A stretch of DNA of 64,000 bases from Sycon ciliatum (Eukaryota > Porifera > Calcarea > Leucosolenida > Sycettidae): assembly GCF_964019385.1 (NCBI RefSeq), contig NC_088655.1, positions 17,467,690 to 17,531,689 on the forward strand. Direction: 5' to 3'. Under the pieces are notes generated by a model. The model did not search any database. It saw only the letters and a program-made list of their open reading frames with translations, and was not told the origin of the DNA. Positions 1-12,204 of this stretch are shown here, piece by piece; the first letter of the stretch is position 1, and every line of letters begins with the position of its first letter. The translations under genes were made by a program, and so were the position numbers.

Positions 1-1747
1 GTTTGCAACCTACTGCACTATTTTCTATGTGAAATCGTCTCCTCTACATATGAGTCTTATACTACATATGAGGTTTATACTAAAACGATCAAATTTACAA
101 TTCTAGTGGTAGATGCCTATATTTCGTGACAAAATAATCTGGGCTTGCCTCGTGCTCCACTTGCACTGCGGCATAGGCTTCGGAAATAAAAAAAATTGTC
201 AAATAAACCGGGGTTCGCGTGAGACTTGGCTAGAGGCCAAGCTCTTTCACATCCACATGAACCCCACCGCCAAAAATTGCAGGTACTAATGCGGGCGCTT
301 CTGTATTGGGGGGACCCTTGCGCAATCTCTATGTTCAGTGTGGAAGGATAGTGGCAGTACCAATCAATGGAAATCACGCCATCTATATACAATAACAGCA
401 GAGTATGCTTGATCAGGCTCCATCTGTCCAAGCATACACCTGCCCAGAATGTCTTGTGTGCATTGACTTGGTTTTATCCTACAGCCAATGTCATCACGAG
501 GGGAATAATTTCAGAATGCTGGCTAATGATCAAGGTGAGGACTCGCATGTCGCTGTTCCTCCAAGCTGAAGACTACTGGGAAGTAAATCTACACCTGTGT
601 TGACTAGACGAAACAGAGCCAAATCAATCCTAACATGCTTTCCACAAGCAGCTGATATCGCTATGAAAGTAGGACTACCACCACACTCCATTATTCATCC
701 CAGTGTCTGGAGATATGTGGACTTTGTAAAAAAATATAAAAATGACAACTCTAGAACAGCTCATCATTTGATTCCATTCTGCTGCTTTATTGGCTGCGTG
801 GATGAGTAACACTCAGTTGCAGAAGCCCATGCACTGAGAGTGCAATACAGCCATGAGGTGAGTCGTATACGTCACCATTATCTTTAAAGCACAGCCATAT
901 CTAGTCAAGCATTCATGTTCCGACTGCTGACTAGATGCTTTTCTACTTTCCATTAGCTATCATACACAATGTGACATTAGTTTTTTAAAGTCTACGTTTT
1001 CAATTCCCGGCTATGCTTTCGACACTTTTCGGGATAAACCATTTGGCCAATTTACACTTTAAAGCTTTGCAAGCAATCTACTTCTACATGTATCTCTGTT
1101 GAATTTTCTGTCTATCAATCTCTCTCTCTCTCATTGATTTTCTATCCAAAGGAAGTTTGCCTTTACTACCCGGTGGTCATTCTGTCCACCATTGGCCTAT
1201 TGTTGGATGTTATTGGTGCAGATAGATATTGACATGGCATCGCTCGAAAGATGCGGCTACTGCTTCATCTTGCGCTTGGAACAAGTCAAAAAATATCAAC
1301 ACGAAAAACAAATAAGGACATGACACTGAAGCGAGTATAAAACATAATCCTAAATATGCACCATTTGATCCCCTCATGTCATTGCCGTTTCCTCAGCATG
1401 GATGCATGTTGAGGGAAGAGTTACAATGTAGATCAGTGCGAAAATAAGCTCAGAAGAGTGGACTACAGCATCTTGCACATTTCAAACCTAAGAGTTCTGT
1501 GTAGTTATTATTATTATAGACAACACCTCATGGCATGAGAAGAAAATCAGCCAGTACGGGAGATGTGGGTGTTAACCAACCATGGTGAATAAAAGAAGAA
1601 AAGTAATGGTCAAGACGGAGAAGCATGGGAGGGACAGGTGATGGTGAATCTAGGGAGCAGATTTAAATGCGCATGCGACATTTAGCACTTTCTTGACACT
1701 GGATAAAGCATCAATTTCAGCGTTGCTTTTATTGATGGACCAATAAA
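1..1747. other. Non-coding stretch, no feature recognised
   Basis: I see no gene here. Open frames are short (at most about 104 codons), overlap on both strands and show no domain. Base composition is ordinary apart from a short CT-rich run near 1120. Confidence 0.5.
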
Positions 1748-1769
1748 TTATTTTGTTTCAAAATTTAAA

Positions 1770-2294
1770 TAGGAAAAATTCAGCGCTGAATTTGGTGCCA
1801 GTTTCTGAAACGGAAAAAATATTCTTCCCAACAATTTGCCGTGAATTTCAGCGCTGAAATTCGCGCAAATTTCAGCGCTGAAATTCGCACAAATTTCAGC
1901 GCTTGCTTTGGCGCTAAAAAAAGGAAGAAAGTACATTTCACCATTGACGAAATTTGGAAATATCCCCATCGACAAATTCAGCGCTGAAATTACTTCAGCG
2001 CTTACTTTGGTGCTAAAAAAGGAAGAAATTACACTTCACCTTTGACAAAATTTGGAAATCTCCTCATCGACAAATTCAGCGCTTACTTTAGCGCAAATTT
2101 CAGCGCTAAATAAAGGAAGAAATTACAAAATTTGGAAATATCCCATCCAAAAATTCGAATTCGTGCGAATTTCAGCGCTTACTTTAGCGCTAAATATAGG
2201 ACAAAAATTCGGAAATATCCCCATCGACAAATACAGCACTGAAATTCATAATAATTATCTACATCGACAAGTTTCAGCACTGGATTGCGAATGA
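1770..2294. repeat. Degenerate tandem array built on the palindrome ATTTCAGCGCTGAAAT
   Basis: The core TTCAGCGCTGAA and its half-forms (CAGCGCTTACTTTAGCGC) recur roughly ten times. They are embedded in a degenerate unit of about 100 bp that also carries AAGGAAGAAATTACA, AAATTTGGAAATATCCCCAT and CGACAAATTCAGCGC. Perfect 16-bp palindromes occur near 1849-1890 and the half-forms lie to the right. The short frames across it on both strands are by-products of the repeat. Confidence 0.75.
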
Positions 2295-2502
2295 ATTTCA
2301 ACATATCTATCCCGTAAAAATATTTAAAAAAATGGATTAGATATTCTCATTAAGCCGATTCAAGGCTGACTTCAAACATGGATTGGGAGAAAGAGACACT
2401 GTAACATATTTATATGCCAAAGGATCAATTTCTGCTGAAGATAGATAGAGATTTCCAGCGAGTAGTTGGTGGTAGGACAGGTAATAGTACTTGCTGGACA
2501 AA

Positions 2503-2685
2503 CTAGGGTCCGGCGGATTCTGCCGGCAGAAAAATTGGCAGAATTCGGTACTTTTTCTGGTAAGTTTCATGCATGTTTGGTATGTGGATAAAAAAAATGG
2601 AGCAGAATGCGAGGAATTGCCTGCCATAAGGTTTGTATGGTTCTGCCAATTTCACTGCTTTTCGAGCAGAATCCGTCGGTCCCTA
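2503..2685. mobile_element. 183-bp MITE with 21-bp terminal inverted repeats
   Basis: The left end CTAGGGTCCGGCGGATTCTGC is mirrored by the right end, whose reverse complement is CTAGGGACCGACGGATTCTGC (two mismatches). Inside, ATTGGCAGAA is also mirrored as TTCTGCCAAT. No target duplication is clear. The same terminal motif (CTAGG-N2-CCG-N-NGGATT-N-TGC) bounds the 3.3-kb insertion at 37083-40414, so the two may be one family. Confidence 0.65.
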
Positions 2686-2985
2686 GTGCCGGACAAACTA
2701 GCCCAAGTCCATCTTCAATAATTATAAAAACAAATTCCCAGGACGACTGCTTTTGAGCAGTGAGGTTCAGGCAACACAACACAAGCTGTTTTACAAACCG
2801 TACTGCCGTGGACAAAGAAATCTGATGGAATGAACGTGGCCAGTGGAAGGTTCGGGACCGCTGCCCTTACTTGCTAAGTTCGTACACGCAGTGTAACACT
2901 GTAAAATATGGACAAGCAGTGCTCACAGCTGCATGGCTCTTCTCGACGAACCCCCACTTCACACACATATAAAGGTGCACCCCCC

Positions 2986-3003
2986 ACACACTTACACACA
3001 CTT

Positions 3004-3036
<33 letters not shown>

Positions 3037-3085
3037 CACACACGCACACACACACACGCACACACACACACGCACACACACACAT
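2986..3085. repeat. (CA)n microsatellite
   Basis: About 100 bp of CA dinucleotides interrupted by CG and TA steps. The cysteine/valine-rich frame on the other strand is an artefact of the repeat. Confidence 0.95.
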
Positions 3086-3359
3086 AAACATACCCTGCTA
3101 TCCTAGTACCATTTCAAATAGTCGGACAAGCACAATGCACAGATACCTTCGTGGTGTCCAAGTACAGCTGTCATCAGAATCTAATTTGCCCGGTATAGGC
3201 ATGCAAAGTCCCAATTACTGCCAAGAGGCGTAGCTTTCAACCAGACGTCACAACAACTGATCTCACTCTCCCCTCCCCACATATATTTAACATAACAAAA
3301 TGTCACATTTCACTTGAGACTCAATTTCACTGAATCCTCAGCATCCGTAGGAACGCCAT

Positions 3360-3545
3360 CGATCTGCAAAGATTTAAACCGCAAGTGCAGCTCCTAAAGC
3401 GGTAGGAGGTGACTAGATCAGCCCACCAGCAAAGTGGTCAAAGAACTGAAAATCCAATTTGCTGAATCCATGTTTCCCATATGCCAGGCCACGAGTTCGC
3501 CCAAAAACTCAAAGGGTCAAACGGTCGTAGTCACCGCACGATGAA
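3360..3545 (-). repeat. SINE body fragment (same family as 20215-20466)
   Basis: Shares GTGCAGCTCCTAAAGCGGTA, GTGACTAGATCAG, AAAGTGGTC and ATCCATGTTTCCC, in that order, with 20270-20360 and 9390-9490. No tRNA-like head is visible at this copy. Confidence 0.55.
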
Positions 3546-4762
3546 GGCTTACTGTAAATTACTGCTGGGCATGTCTTGATGTAATAGCCCGCAAAGGCAC
3601 ACACTCACGACCAGGCGCTTTCCCAAACATACACATAGAGCACATTCACGCAGACACGCATATATACACACGCACGCACGCATACATACTTGATTTCCTC
3701 ACACTGTGACACCCATTGTGACACCAGTTGCACCACTCACATTGTTGAAAGTTTGCATAGATACGTCACAGTCGCTTTAGCAACCCACACCACCATCCGT
3801 CACTAGGTTGTAAAGATTGCCGATGAGGATACGGTCGAGCATGACATCTGGGTTTCGGAAAGCTCCTCTAGATGGTCTTCCTCCTAGGCCAGCAGCACAC
3901 GCATCTCGTGATCGGTGATACACAGCGGTGGCAGTGTGATGTACGTGATGGAATGTATTTCAGTGTATCGGGTTTAGATGCTGTAGTCAATCAGGATCCG
4001 CAACCGTTTTCTTGAAATCGTGTTCCGCGTAGTAAGTGGTGTTTGCTACCACAGTAACCAGTCTCTGGTACACGTGCTGGAGAGTGATGCTCAATTTATC
4101 TCCCGTTGGAGAGCATTGGACCACACCAAAGAGAACATCGATGGTAGCTGTAGAAGATGTGTGAACAGGGACATTCTGGTAGCCTTTCTCTGCAACGTTT
4201 ATGGCCGCATAGCAAAGTGGTGCACTGCTGGCGTCTCACACTGTCACACTGCCTTCCGACGCTGTTTTCTGCCTTCTGACACTGTTTTCTGCCTTCGACA
4301 ACTATTTTCTGCTTTCTGACGTTGTGTTCTGTCTTCTGACACTGTCCCGCTGCCGTCTGACACTGTTCTGCATACCAGGTTGTCATAGTGGGTGCTACAC
4401 ATGAGTCACATGTAGCATAGAAAGCAAACAACTCTTTCATCATCACATGTCTGGTAGCAGCTGGCTAGGAGTACATGAAGACACTGGTACTGCAATCGGA
4501 TTACCTGTGGGACAACAAACACGGCAACATGATCGCACGTGCATGTCCATATGAACATCCCCGCACATACATAACGCACACGCATGCAGGCACGCACACG
4601 ACCCATATAATATTGAGCTAAATCAAGATTATGTACATGATATATTCGCAACAAACAACCAGAGTATGTAAAAAAATACTGTCTTCATCAAGAACATCAT
4701 AATAATTATAGTTTATCGCCTTCTTAGTATTTGACCCCACTAATTTCCCTGATACCTAAGCG

Positions 4763-4814
4763 GTCAAATATATCGCGTATTTGACTGCTTAGTCAAATAC
4801 ACGATATATTTGAC
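4763..4814. repeat. Short hairpin, 24-bp arms
   Basis: GTCAAATATATCGCGTATTT and its mirror AAATACACGATATATTTGAC flank a 4-base GCTT loop. The arms are nearly perfect. It could be a MITE tip or a transcribed hairpin; nothing else supports either. Confidence 0.6.
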
Positions 4815-4907
4815 TACTTATATTTGACTCCTTAGAACTTCTTAGACTTAGAAATTTTCTCTCCAACTTAGAAAAAGAAACTTTTGAAGAAAGCAGAAAT
4901 ACACAAG

Positions 4908-4981
4908 ATGGGATTTGAACCCACAACCTTGTGAATCTCAGTCACTCTTCCTTACCACCCAGCCACTGTGCCACCGATGCT
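4908..4981 (-). pseudogene. tRNA-derived sequence (SINE head or tRNA pseudogene)
   Basis: Read on the minus strand it has an A box (TGGCACAGTGG), a D-loop-like GGTGGTAAGGA, and a B box GGTTCAAATCC inside a T-arm whose stem GTGGG/CCCAT pairs. The acceptor ends do not pair: GCATCGG 5' against CTTGTGT 3'. It is therefore not a functional tRNA; a tRNA-derived SINE remnant is most likely. Confidence 0.55.
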
Positions 4982-5107
4982 GAACCTAGTTTAAACAATG
5001 ATCTTGGCTTTCAATGCAGTACAATGCGGTATAGGCTATAGTATAATACTAGAATTACAAGGATATGTCGTATATGAAGAGAAACTATTGCGTGGAGAAC
5101 ACGATAA

Positions 5108-5233
5108 ATAGATTATAGACCTCATAGTTGGTCTATACAGGATATATAGACCTCGTAAAAGACCTCGGGGGACCTCGGTCTTTTACTCGGTCTATATATC
5201 CTGTATAGACCTCCTAACCGGTCTATAATCTAT
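5108..5233. repeat. 126-bp near-perfect palindrome
   Basis: ATAGATTATAGACC at the left is matched by GGTCTATAATCTAT at the right, and GGTCTATACAGGATATATAG by its mirror CTATATATCCTGTATAGACC. The arms are about 58 bp around a CTCGGGGGACCTC centre. The motif TATAGACCTC recurs inside. It could form a long hairpin; no coding potential. Confidence 0.75.
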
Positions 5234-5371
5234 ACATATGGCATGGACTACAACTCACACTACAGAACACTAGAAGAAGAGCCCTCTCCATTGACAGGTC
5301 GGACTCGGTACCTTTGCTGATTGTTTCACTACAATATCATACGACTGTGCCCCGTGTGTGTGTCTGATATA

Positions 5372-5603
5372 CACTTAAACCTTGTTTATCCGGGCGGTCA
5401 GGGACCGGCCGCTGTCCGTAACTTTGAAATAACTCCGAATCACGTACACTCTGATGGGGAAAGGGTATAAATATGGCATGTGATGTCACTATTTCCAGAA
5501 AAAGTAACAAAAGAGTAGTAATATTTCCACTGAAACTTGCCTAAAGGTTGCCCGGTAGATCGAAGTGCCCGTAACTTCGGGGTCCGGATAACCGAGGTGT
5601 GAG
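5372..5603. mobile_element. Pogo/Tigger-like MITE, 232 bp, TA target duplication
   Basis: Left end CACTTAAACCTTGTTTATCC and right end (reverse complement) CTCACACCTCGGTTATCCGG resemble the terminal repeats of pogo/Tigger DNA transposons, which typically carry AACCTC...TTATCCGGA. Both ends abut a TA (5370-5371 and 5604-5605), the usual Tc1/mariner/pogo target. The element is too short for a transposase and would be mobilised in trans. Confidence 0.7.
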
Positions 5604-7202
5604 TAGTGTAGGTAGCTGCAAGGACTAGACATGTTCAGATTTGTTTTCGTGATAAAAGGATCTGTGTTTTGGCCAAGAGACAAAGCCGAAATGTGACCAC
5701 ATTGTCCACTTAATTTTGAATGCATCAAAATTTCACAGCATTTAGTTGACGAAACCGAATGATAAGTTCAGTCCAACAGCCAGGCGGGAGGAGGAAAGGG
5801 GGGGGGGGGGAGCGGGGCAGGTCGGTGAGGGCGGTGCATGTTGTGAAAGGGAGAATTTTCACTGGCAAGAACTGCGAGTTCATCATCATAGAACTAACAC
5901 CAGCAACGGTATGCTGTGCAGAGAGAATAGGCCACCAGTACAGGCTGGGTTAATAGGCGATTCAGACTACGGCCAAAATCAGGTCTGAACTTGAATTTCC
6001 ATGGTGATGCAGTCGTGCTTCAAATGATTTATGCACGGTCGCTTATCAAACACGTCTAATTCGTAGAAACGTTGTCACAGTTGGCTGTAGTCTGAATCGC
6101 CTATAAGGTAAACATGCACTGAGCAAAACGAAGAACAGTTACGTCTTGCATCCTTTATGGTATCCTTCAATGGATTATATGGCGTAGTTTGGGTTCATAT
6201 ATCTTTGAAAATTGTAACAACTACCACCACCATGCGAAGTTCATCTACCGTCCGTAGACGGCTCAACTTGCCGAGGCGAAAACGCGGAACACACAGACAG
6301 AAGGACAAGCAGTTACTTTTTCAAAACTTTGAGTTTCACGACACTGTCTGAAGCTGATCCACGATCCGTAGAAGGCCGTATCTGCATATCAACATTCCAC
6401 TCTTATCTCCATTATTGTCTAAATGGTGACAGCGCTAATAGCATGATAATGATTGTTGATTTCCCTGTTTCCACCAAACCTTATTAGGATCCAATTTTTT
6501 CACAATCACGTGGCACTAGCCAATGAAAAAAAGTAGACATAACACTGCACACGCTACATCACTTGAAAGACTGCTGAAGAGCTAGCCTGCCCACAGCCAT
6601 TGTTTCACGGTACGTTGAAAAAGAAATGTACAATGTACACGTGCCACAACTCACCTCTTTAAAATCAATGCCATCTCTTGCTTCAACCCACAACAGCACA
6701 GTCTGCAGCATTACGTCGCATTTTTCGCCCCACCACGGCCAAAAGTGACCAGAATGCAGAATTTTTGAATCCGAATTTCAAATTTTTCACTGAGGAGATG
6801 CCTGGACCCCTTCCTGCCCGACAACCTCCAACGGCGTTGCTACGTGCCAGGCGCAGGTGCAGGTGCAGCAGGTGCAGAGAATAATATCAGCTCTCTTCTT
6901 GGGCATCCCGGCGAAGCCATATCCGTTCCAGCTGAGTTGGTGGGCTGAGTATGCGATCGACAGCCATCCACTTTTGAATAGTTCCCACAACAGCTTGAAA
7001 TCAAGTCAGTATAACAGTCCTGTACATAAAAAATAATAAAGACAGGGAACCAGACACCCAGGTATTAGTTGTGACTCTTGAATTCATTACATGGACTGCT
7101 TAGTTCGCTATTTCTTACCCTAACCCCCGTGTGCTTGCCCTTTAGCCTGATAATATCGATTTAGCTGTTCTGTGGTATTGCAGATGGAAATGTCTATAGA
7201 GT
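5604..7202. other. Non-coding stretch
   Basis: No supported gene. There is a G homopolymer at about 5800-5812. Short frames lack homology I can recognise. Confidence 0.4.
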
Positions 7203-7544
7203 AGAACCCGGGTTAAGGGTCACACAGGATTAGGGATGGGAGCCCGGGGGGGGGGGGGGGGGTCACTTGGCACGTACATTGTGCGGGTAATCCTTCGGAG
7301 CCCGGGGGGGGGGGCCTTGGCATGTACATTGTGCGGGTGACCCTTATACCGGGATTTAATTCCCGGCCCAGGAGGGGGGGGGGGGCGTCGGTTTCCGAGG
7401 AAGCCGTAATTTTTTCGCTCCAAACTATTTTTCCGGGGTCCATCTACTCACTAAAAGTCGTTTTGCTTACCATTTTGCCCGTCCCTGTGCAACTGAGTCC
7501 AGCTATGTTCGCGCAGAGTTAGGTGGATCCCTAACCCGGGTTCT
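7203..7544. mobile_element. TIR-bounded 342-bp element with long G runs
   Basis: AGAACCCGGGTTA at the left end is mirrored exactly as TAACCCGGGTTCT at the right. Inside, the segment (G)n plus CTTGGCA(C/T)GTACATTGTGCGGGT is repeated directly twice and there are three G runs of 9-15 bases. No coding potential beyond low-complexity proline frames. Confidence 0.55.
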
Positions 7545-9354
7545 TCTCTTGTAGCAGAGTCCTTTCTAGAAAGAGAGTCAGTAATAATGACTCCAGTGGA
7601 AGCTGAGGATGTTATTGAGAACTCAAGGCCCACTGCAGAACATTGTGGTAGCACCACCGATTACTGGCAATCTGAAAATGAATGTTATAGGGGCGAGGCA
7701 TCCTAAAGCCTCATAACTCAAAGAGAAGTAGGGAGCACACATGCTGATTCACGGAGCACTGCAAATTCACAAGGCAGTTCACTGCATCATTATAATACAG
7801 CTGTGAACTGAGTTTTGTATACCCAGTGCCCAGGGATAGAGTATGATTGTGTGCCCACCACTTCTCGTTGATCTGAACATGGACAGTAAAATGGAGGAGT
7901 AATCTGATGATTCAATGAATGATAATCGTATCATGGAAGTTCCAAGAGTTATGGAGCTAGGCAACTGCTGCGGGGTACACCCGCACCCCCCCCCCCCCCC
8001 TCCACGCTTTTATAAAATATTAGACCAGTCAGTACCGCACTATACCCGCGAGAAGGCCAAGGACAACATTAGCTCGGAGACCATGAATCCTGAAAGATTC
8101 CTTGCAATTCCTTTTCTTACAACTGATCTTAGAGTGCCAATATTGAAATAGGCTTGAGCCCCAAGTCGTTGTTCTACATCTAGTACAAGATAATTGACAA
8201 GTCAGTAATCAAGTCAGCCAAAAATTCAAGCAAGTAGTTTCTGTTTACAAATCCTCCTCGCCACTATCGTCGCTGGAGGAAGAGCTCAAAACATTCGATC
8301 CGGACAGCTGCTGCATGTTTCATAGCTTGTTCCTCTTCTCCACTTCTCGAATCACGCTCAAAGGCAGTGCGTACCTCTCACCTTGCCGCTCACACACTGA
8401 GTGAAAGTGCCCGCATGTTGGCTGCAAGTGTTATCCCCGTCCGTCGCTGTAATGCCATTGTTTGAGACAAAAAGGCAACGCAACATCAGCAGTGCCCTTT
8501 TTTCCAAATCGTCTCTTGCCCTTGTCGTACTTGCTGGTCGTCACCCACGCGAGCCGGTGGTGCTTGTGCATGCGGCGCAGTGATAGCTTCCGCTTGATGC
8601 AGCACCTGTGCATACTACACCTAAGTCCTAACGCCTTGCACCAGTATTTTCGGTTAGGTTCCTGAAAGTACTTTGCACGAGGGTTTCACTCAGGACTTTG
8701 TGTTTACTTTGATTAGCTAATTTTCCCAGTTCGCTGTGAGCTTCAAAGTGTGTCCGCCAGATTGGTCTCACTTTCTGGAGATATCGACATGAGCTGGAGT
8801 TTCTTCGTCAGCAACTTGTTGGTGATAACTCTTCACTAGGTAGGCGCTGTACTGTGCCAGCACTGAAATTCGTTACGTTGGTGGACAGTTTGTCATAACT
8901 CGTAACACTTTTTCCTTCTCCTTTTTTTATCATAATGAATTTGGCTCACCATTCGAGTTCAACATTACTGCAATGCCTTGACATATTGAGATCAAATTTA
9001 AAAACATGCTTAAAGCCCGTAACAAAGCCCTGGACAGGAATGTCAGTGAAGGTCTACAGTATGGCCATTAATCTTCAGATTTGTTATCAGATCAACTGTA
9101 CGTACAAGGCAAGCACAGTGCACATTGCACCCTTGAAACTGTACTGTTGTATCATTATATGCACATGCACTTGGAGCTGGATGTGCACTGCACTATGTAC
9201 TGTGCCAGTGCTTTCGCCCATTGGAATTCACATGGAGGTGGGTTAGAAAACGTTCCAAGAGTGTCGGCGCTTAGGACCTGGACAAGTGCATGGATAGTGG
9301 GCATTTTACTGGGTTATGGCATTTTACGGCCACAGCTCACATGGAAGCCGAGTT
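7545..9354. other. Mostly featureless; possible decayed coding trace at 8250-8613 (minus)
   Basis: A C homopolymer lies at about 7987-8000. On the minus strand 8613-8250 reads as a basic segment followed by an acidic, serine-rich tail interrupted by stops. It recalls an exon or pseudogene, but I recognise no family and would not call a gene. Confidence 0.25.
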
Positions 9355-9530
9355 TAGGAACACCACCACCCTCTAGGATCAAGGCGCAGCAGATGCTACT
9401 CCTTAGCGGTGGGAGGTGAGTAGATCAAATCCACTACAAAGATGACAAAGACCGAAAATCCCGCTCACTGCATGCATCTTTCCCTCGTGCCATTTCACAA
9501 GCTCCCTATCACCTGTGGGTCGAACACGGC
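9355..9530 (-). repeat. SINE body fragment
   Basis: Shares GGTGGGAGGTGAGTAGATCA, GACCGAAAATCCC, TCACTGCATG and TTCCCTCGTGCCA with the copy at 20215-20466, in the same order and orientation. Confidence 0.55.
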
Positions 9531-9580
9531 TACGAGACCTACTCACTCTCAAACGAATTAAAGCTAAAAATAAAAAATAA

Positions 9581-10399
9581 TACAGTCAGAAAGTGCAACA
9601 ACTAGGCACAAAACTGACAGAGTACTGAGACATTCGACGTCCTGACACCTAGCTTCAACACATCTCCGTAGCGCTAACCGACAGCCTTCCAACTTGGAAG
9701 GTTCAAGGTTATGGAAAGACCAAAGAGGGGAAGGCAAGCGCAACGAAAACGAGCACAAGCTACAGTCCCAACGGAACAAAGAATGTCGATTGTCACTGGA
9801 CGATGACGAGACCAGTAGGCGATTTGACAAAGCGGTCTAACTACAATTCGTTTCCATATGTCCTTTTCCTTTCTACATTTATTATTGGCTCAATACCGGA
9901 GTTTCAAATTGCACACCTGATGAGCCGTCACGAACCATACGGCGAAACGTACGTCGTGTGAACCAACTTGTTTTGTAGTCAACTAGTCCATCACAATGTC
10001 ATGCATGAGGAGTACTGTAGGAGTTTAGATTTCGGCTTGTACAATTCGTTCTCGCAAAGCTTCCCCCTTCTTAACTCATCTTTGATATTTTGAACCACCC
10101 AAGTTGGGTGGTGTGCTGCTTTGCTGCTTCGAATTGTAGTTAGACTTCTTTGTCAAATCGCCTACTGGTCTCGTCATCGTCCAGTGACAATCGACATTCT
10201 TTGTTCCGTTGGGACTGTAGCTTGTGCTCGTTTTCGTTGCGCTTGCCTTCCCCTCTTTGGTCTTTCCATAACCTTGAACCTTCCAAGTTGGAAGGCTGTT
10301 GGTTAGCGCTATGGAGATGTGTTTAAGCTAGGTGTCAGGACGTCGAATGTCTCAGTACTCTGTCAGTTTTGTGCCTAGTTGTTGCACTTACTGACTGTA
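9581..10399. mobile_element. Foldback element with about 270-bp inverted arms
   Basis: Arm 9581-9850 and arm 10129-10399 are reverse complements with only scattered differences (for example AGCGGTCTAAC against GTTAGACTTCT). They are separated by about 280 bp of unrelated sequence. A direct repeat, TCGTTTCCATATGTCCTTTT, follows the left arm (9849) and recurs about 40 bp beyond the right arm (10439). The open frames in the arms are mirror images, so they are not separate genes. Confidence 0.85.
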
Positions 10400-11950
10400 T
10401 ATAGTATCTAGTTACAGTGGTGGAGAGTTACTCTTAACTCGTTTCCATATGTCCTTTTCCTTTCTACATATAAAATAATTTTACTCGATTTGCAGACATG
10501 TTAACGATATCCAATGACGACAGAGCTTGAGGTATGGATCATGTGTTTCCCATTATGTGAAATGAAATGCGTGTTGAAAATTTAGGAATGACATAATATT
10601 AGGCACTTCAGTCACGTGACAGGACCTGTCAAATTTTGCTAAGGTGAGAGTGCGTACTTGCGTGGCACCAGTCAAGTACATGCGCAAAACTGTACAGGTA
10701 CACACTATACTTCGTTGTACGGGCTGACAGTTGAGCGCATCATGTTGCCCTGACGTTCAGCTTTCAGTAGATCCCACATACGTCATAGTGCGTACATTTT
10801 TGCGAGTTGTAGATCACGTACACTTCCAGCAAAGTGTTTTTTTCACAAAGAACTGTTGTTTGCTCGCGTTTGAAACGTTGCTTTTCGTCTTCAGCGTCGT
10901 ATTTCCATTCGGAGACAGTTGAGTTCTTGTTTACCAGGGTTTGCGCATGGCTGCACAAGGAGACATTATGGACGTAGGCACTGAGAAGTATGCGCTTTAA
11001 GCGGAGGAGAACGACGATGCGTTGTCCTACCTGGGCGAATCCTCAAAGTGTACTGAAAGCCAAGCTTTGACACTGTTGCGCTGGAAGGCCTACTGATGTT
11101 TACGAACAATCAAAGGGCACAGTGACTGCCGGAGAAACCCTCCAATGAGGGGATGCTTTAATATACGCAGCCAGGCGCGCTGCACCAAAATTTCACCGCT
11201 CAACAGCAGGCAATTCATGACTAGTGCATGGAGCAGTTGAAGGACAGGGAGCCAATATCACACCACGGAAAGAAGCTACCAACAGAAGTCCTGAGGAACT
11301 TCTTGCCAACTTGGAATCACTTGAAGTGGCATGACTGTGGGCATGAGTTTCCTGTGCAGTAATGCGCGCGCGCCTACTTACCCGTAGCGTACGGCGTACA
11401 ACGTGGAAATTCTCTGTTGTTTTTGTGCCAGAAGAATGTCTTTTATAGCTCTTACGCTTTAGTACCCGCAGTAGCCTGCCAGTATGTCATTATCAGACTA
11501 TATCAGTTCATTTCACAGCAAACTGAAGCTGTTCCTATGGGTTACTATGGGCTGCTATCGAGTTGCTATAGTGATTGCGGTCACAATTGCCGTATTCTTG
11601 ACTATTCTGAACTTTGATCTGTATTGTTTCGATCCATAACAGTTGTTGGTGTAAGTGAATGATGTGTGCTTGAAAAAAACACTCTGATGTTTTGTGACTA
11701 TATCCACTGCTAATACTCCGGAGATGCTGCTGGTGCCACAAATTGTATTGATTTCGCCTTATGCAATTGCCTATCTTCAACCCTTCATATCTCAGTGGTA
11801 TCACTGTGGATTTCAATCCAATTTTCTGCATGGCCTTGTGATACCCACCACCATCGATTAGCGATGATAAACCTGGAAAAAGCCTGATTTAAAAAATGGG
11901 GTGAAGTGCCTAATAATATGAACCATGCAGCCCAACGAATTTTTCTCAAA
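10400..11950. other. Non-coding or decayed coding stretch
   Basis: On the plus strand, 10947-11360 contains frame pieces interrupted by stops that look faintly protein-like (acidic then basic). No family is recognisable. Otherwise nothing is seen. Confidence 0.25.
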
Positions 11951-12204
11951 ATGAGCCGCGACATCGCAAAAGGGTGCTTATGGCACGCGACATCAAACTG
12001 CGAAAAATTCATTTGAAAGTTGAGTATGCAATATTGAGAGTGCACAATTTCTTTTTGAATTCGATCAGTTTCGATGCGATTTATCAAGCTTTTAGAATGC
12101 GGTTTTTTGCAACACAAGCAGTGAGAATTCAGCCATTGCGGTGTATTCATAACTCAGTTTGTGACATTTTTGCCATAAGCACCCTTTTGCCAATATGCGG
12201 CTCA
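11951..12204. mobile_element. TIR/foldback MITE, about 254 bp
   Basis: GCAAAAGGGTGCTTATGGCA near the left end is mirrored exactly as TGCCATAAGCACCCTTTTGC near the right. GAGCCGC caps both ends and a weaker match (TCA..AACTG) extends inward. It is non-coding. Confidence 0.6.

Noticed and set aside
4908..4981. Functional tRNA gene
   Set aside because: A and B boxes are good but the acceptor strands do not pair.
10938..11360. Plus-strand gene
   Set aside because: The protein-like pieces are separated by several stops and I recognise no family.
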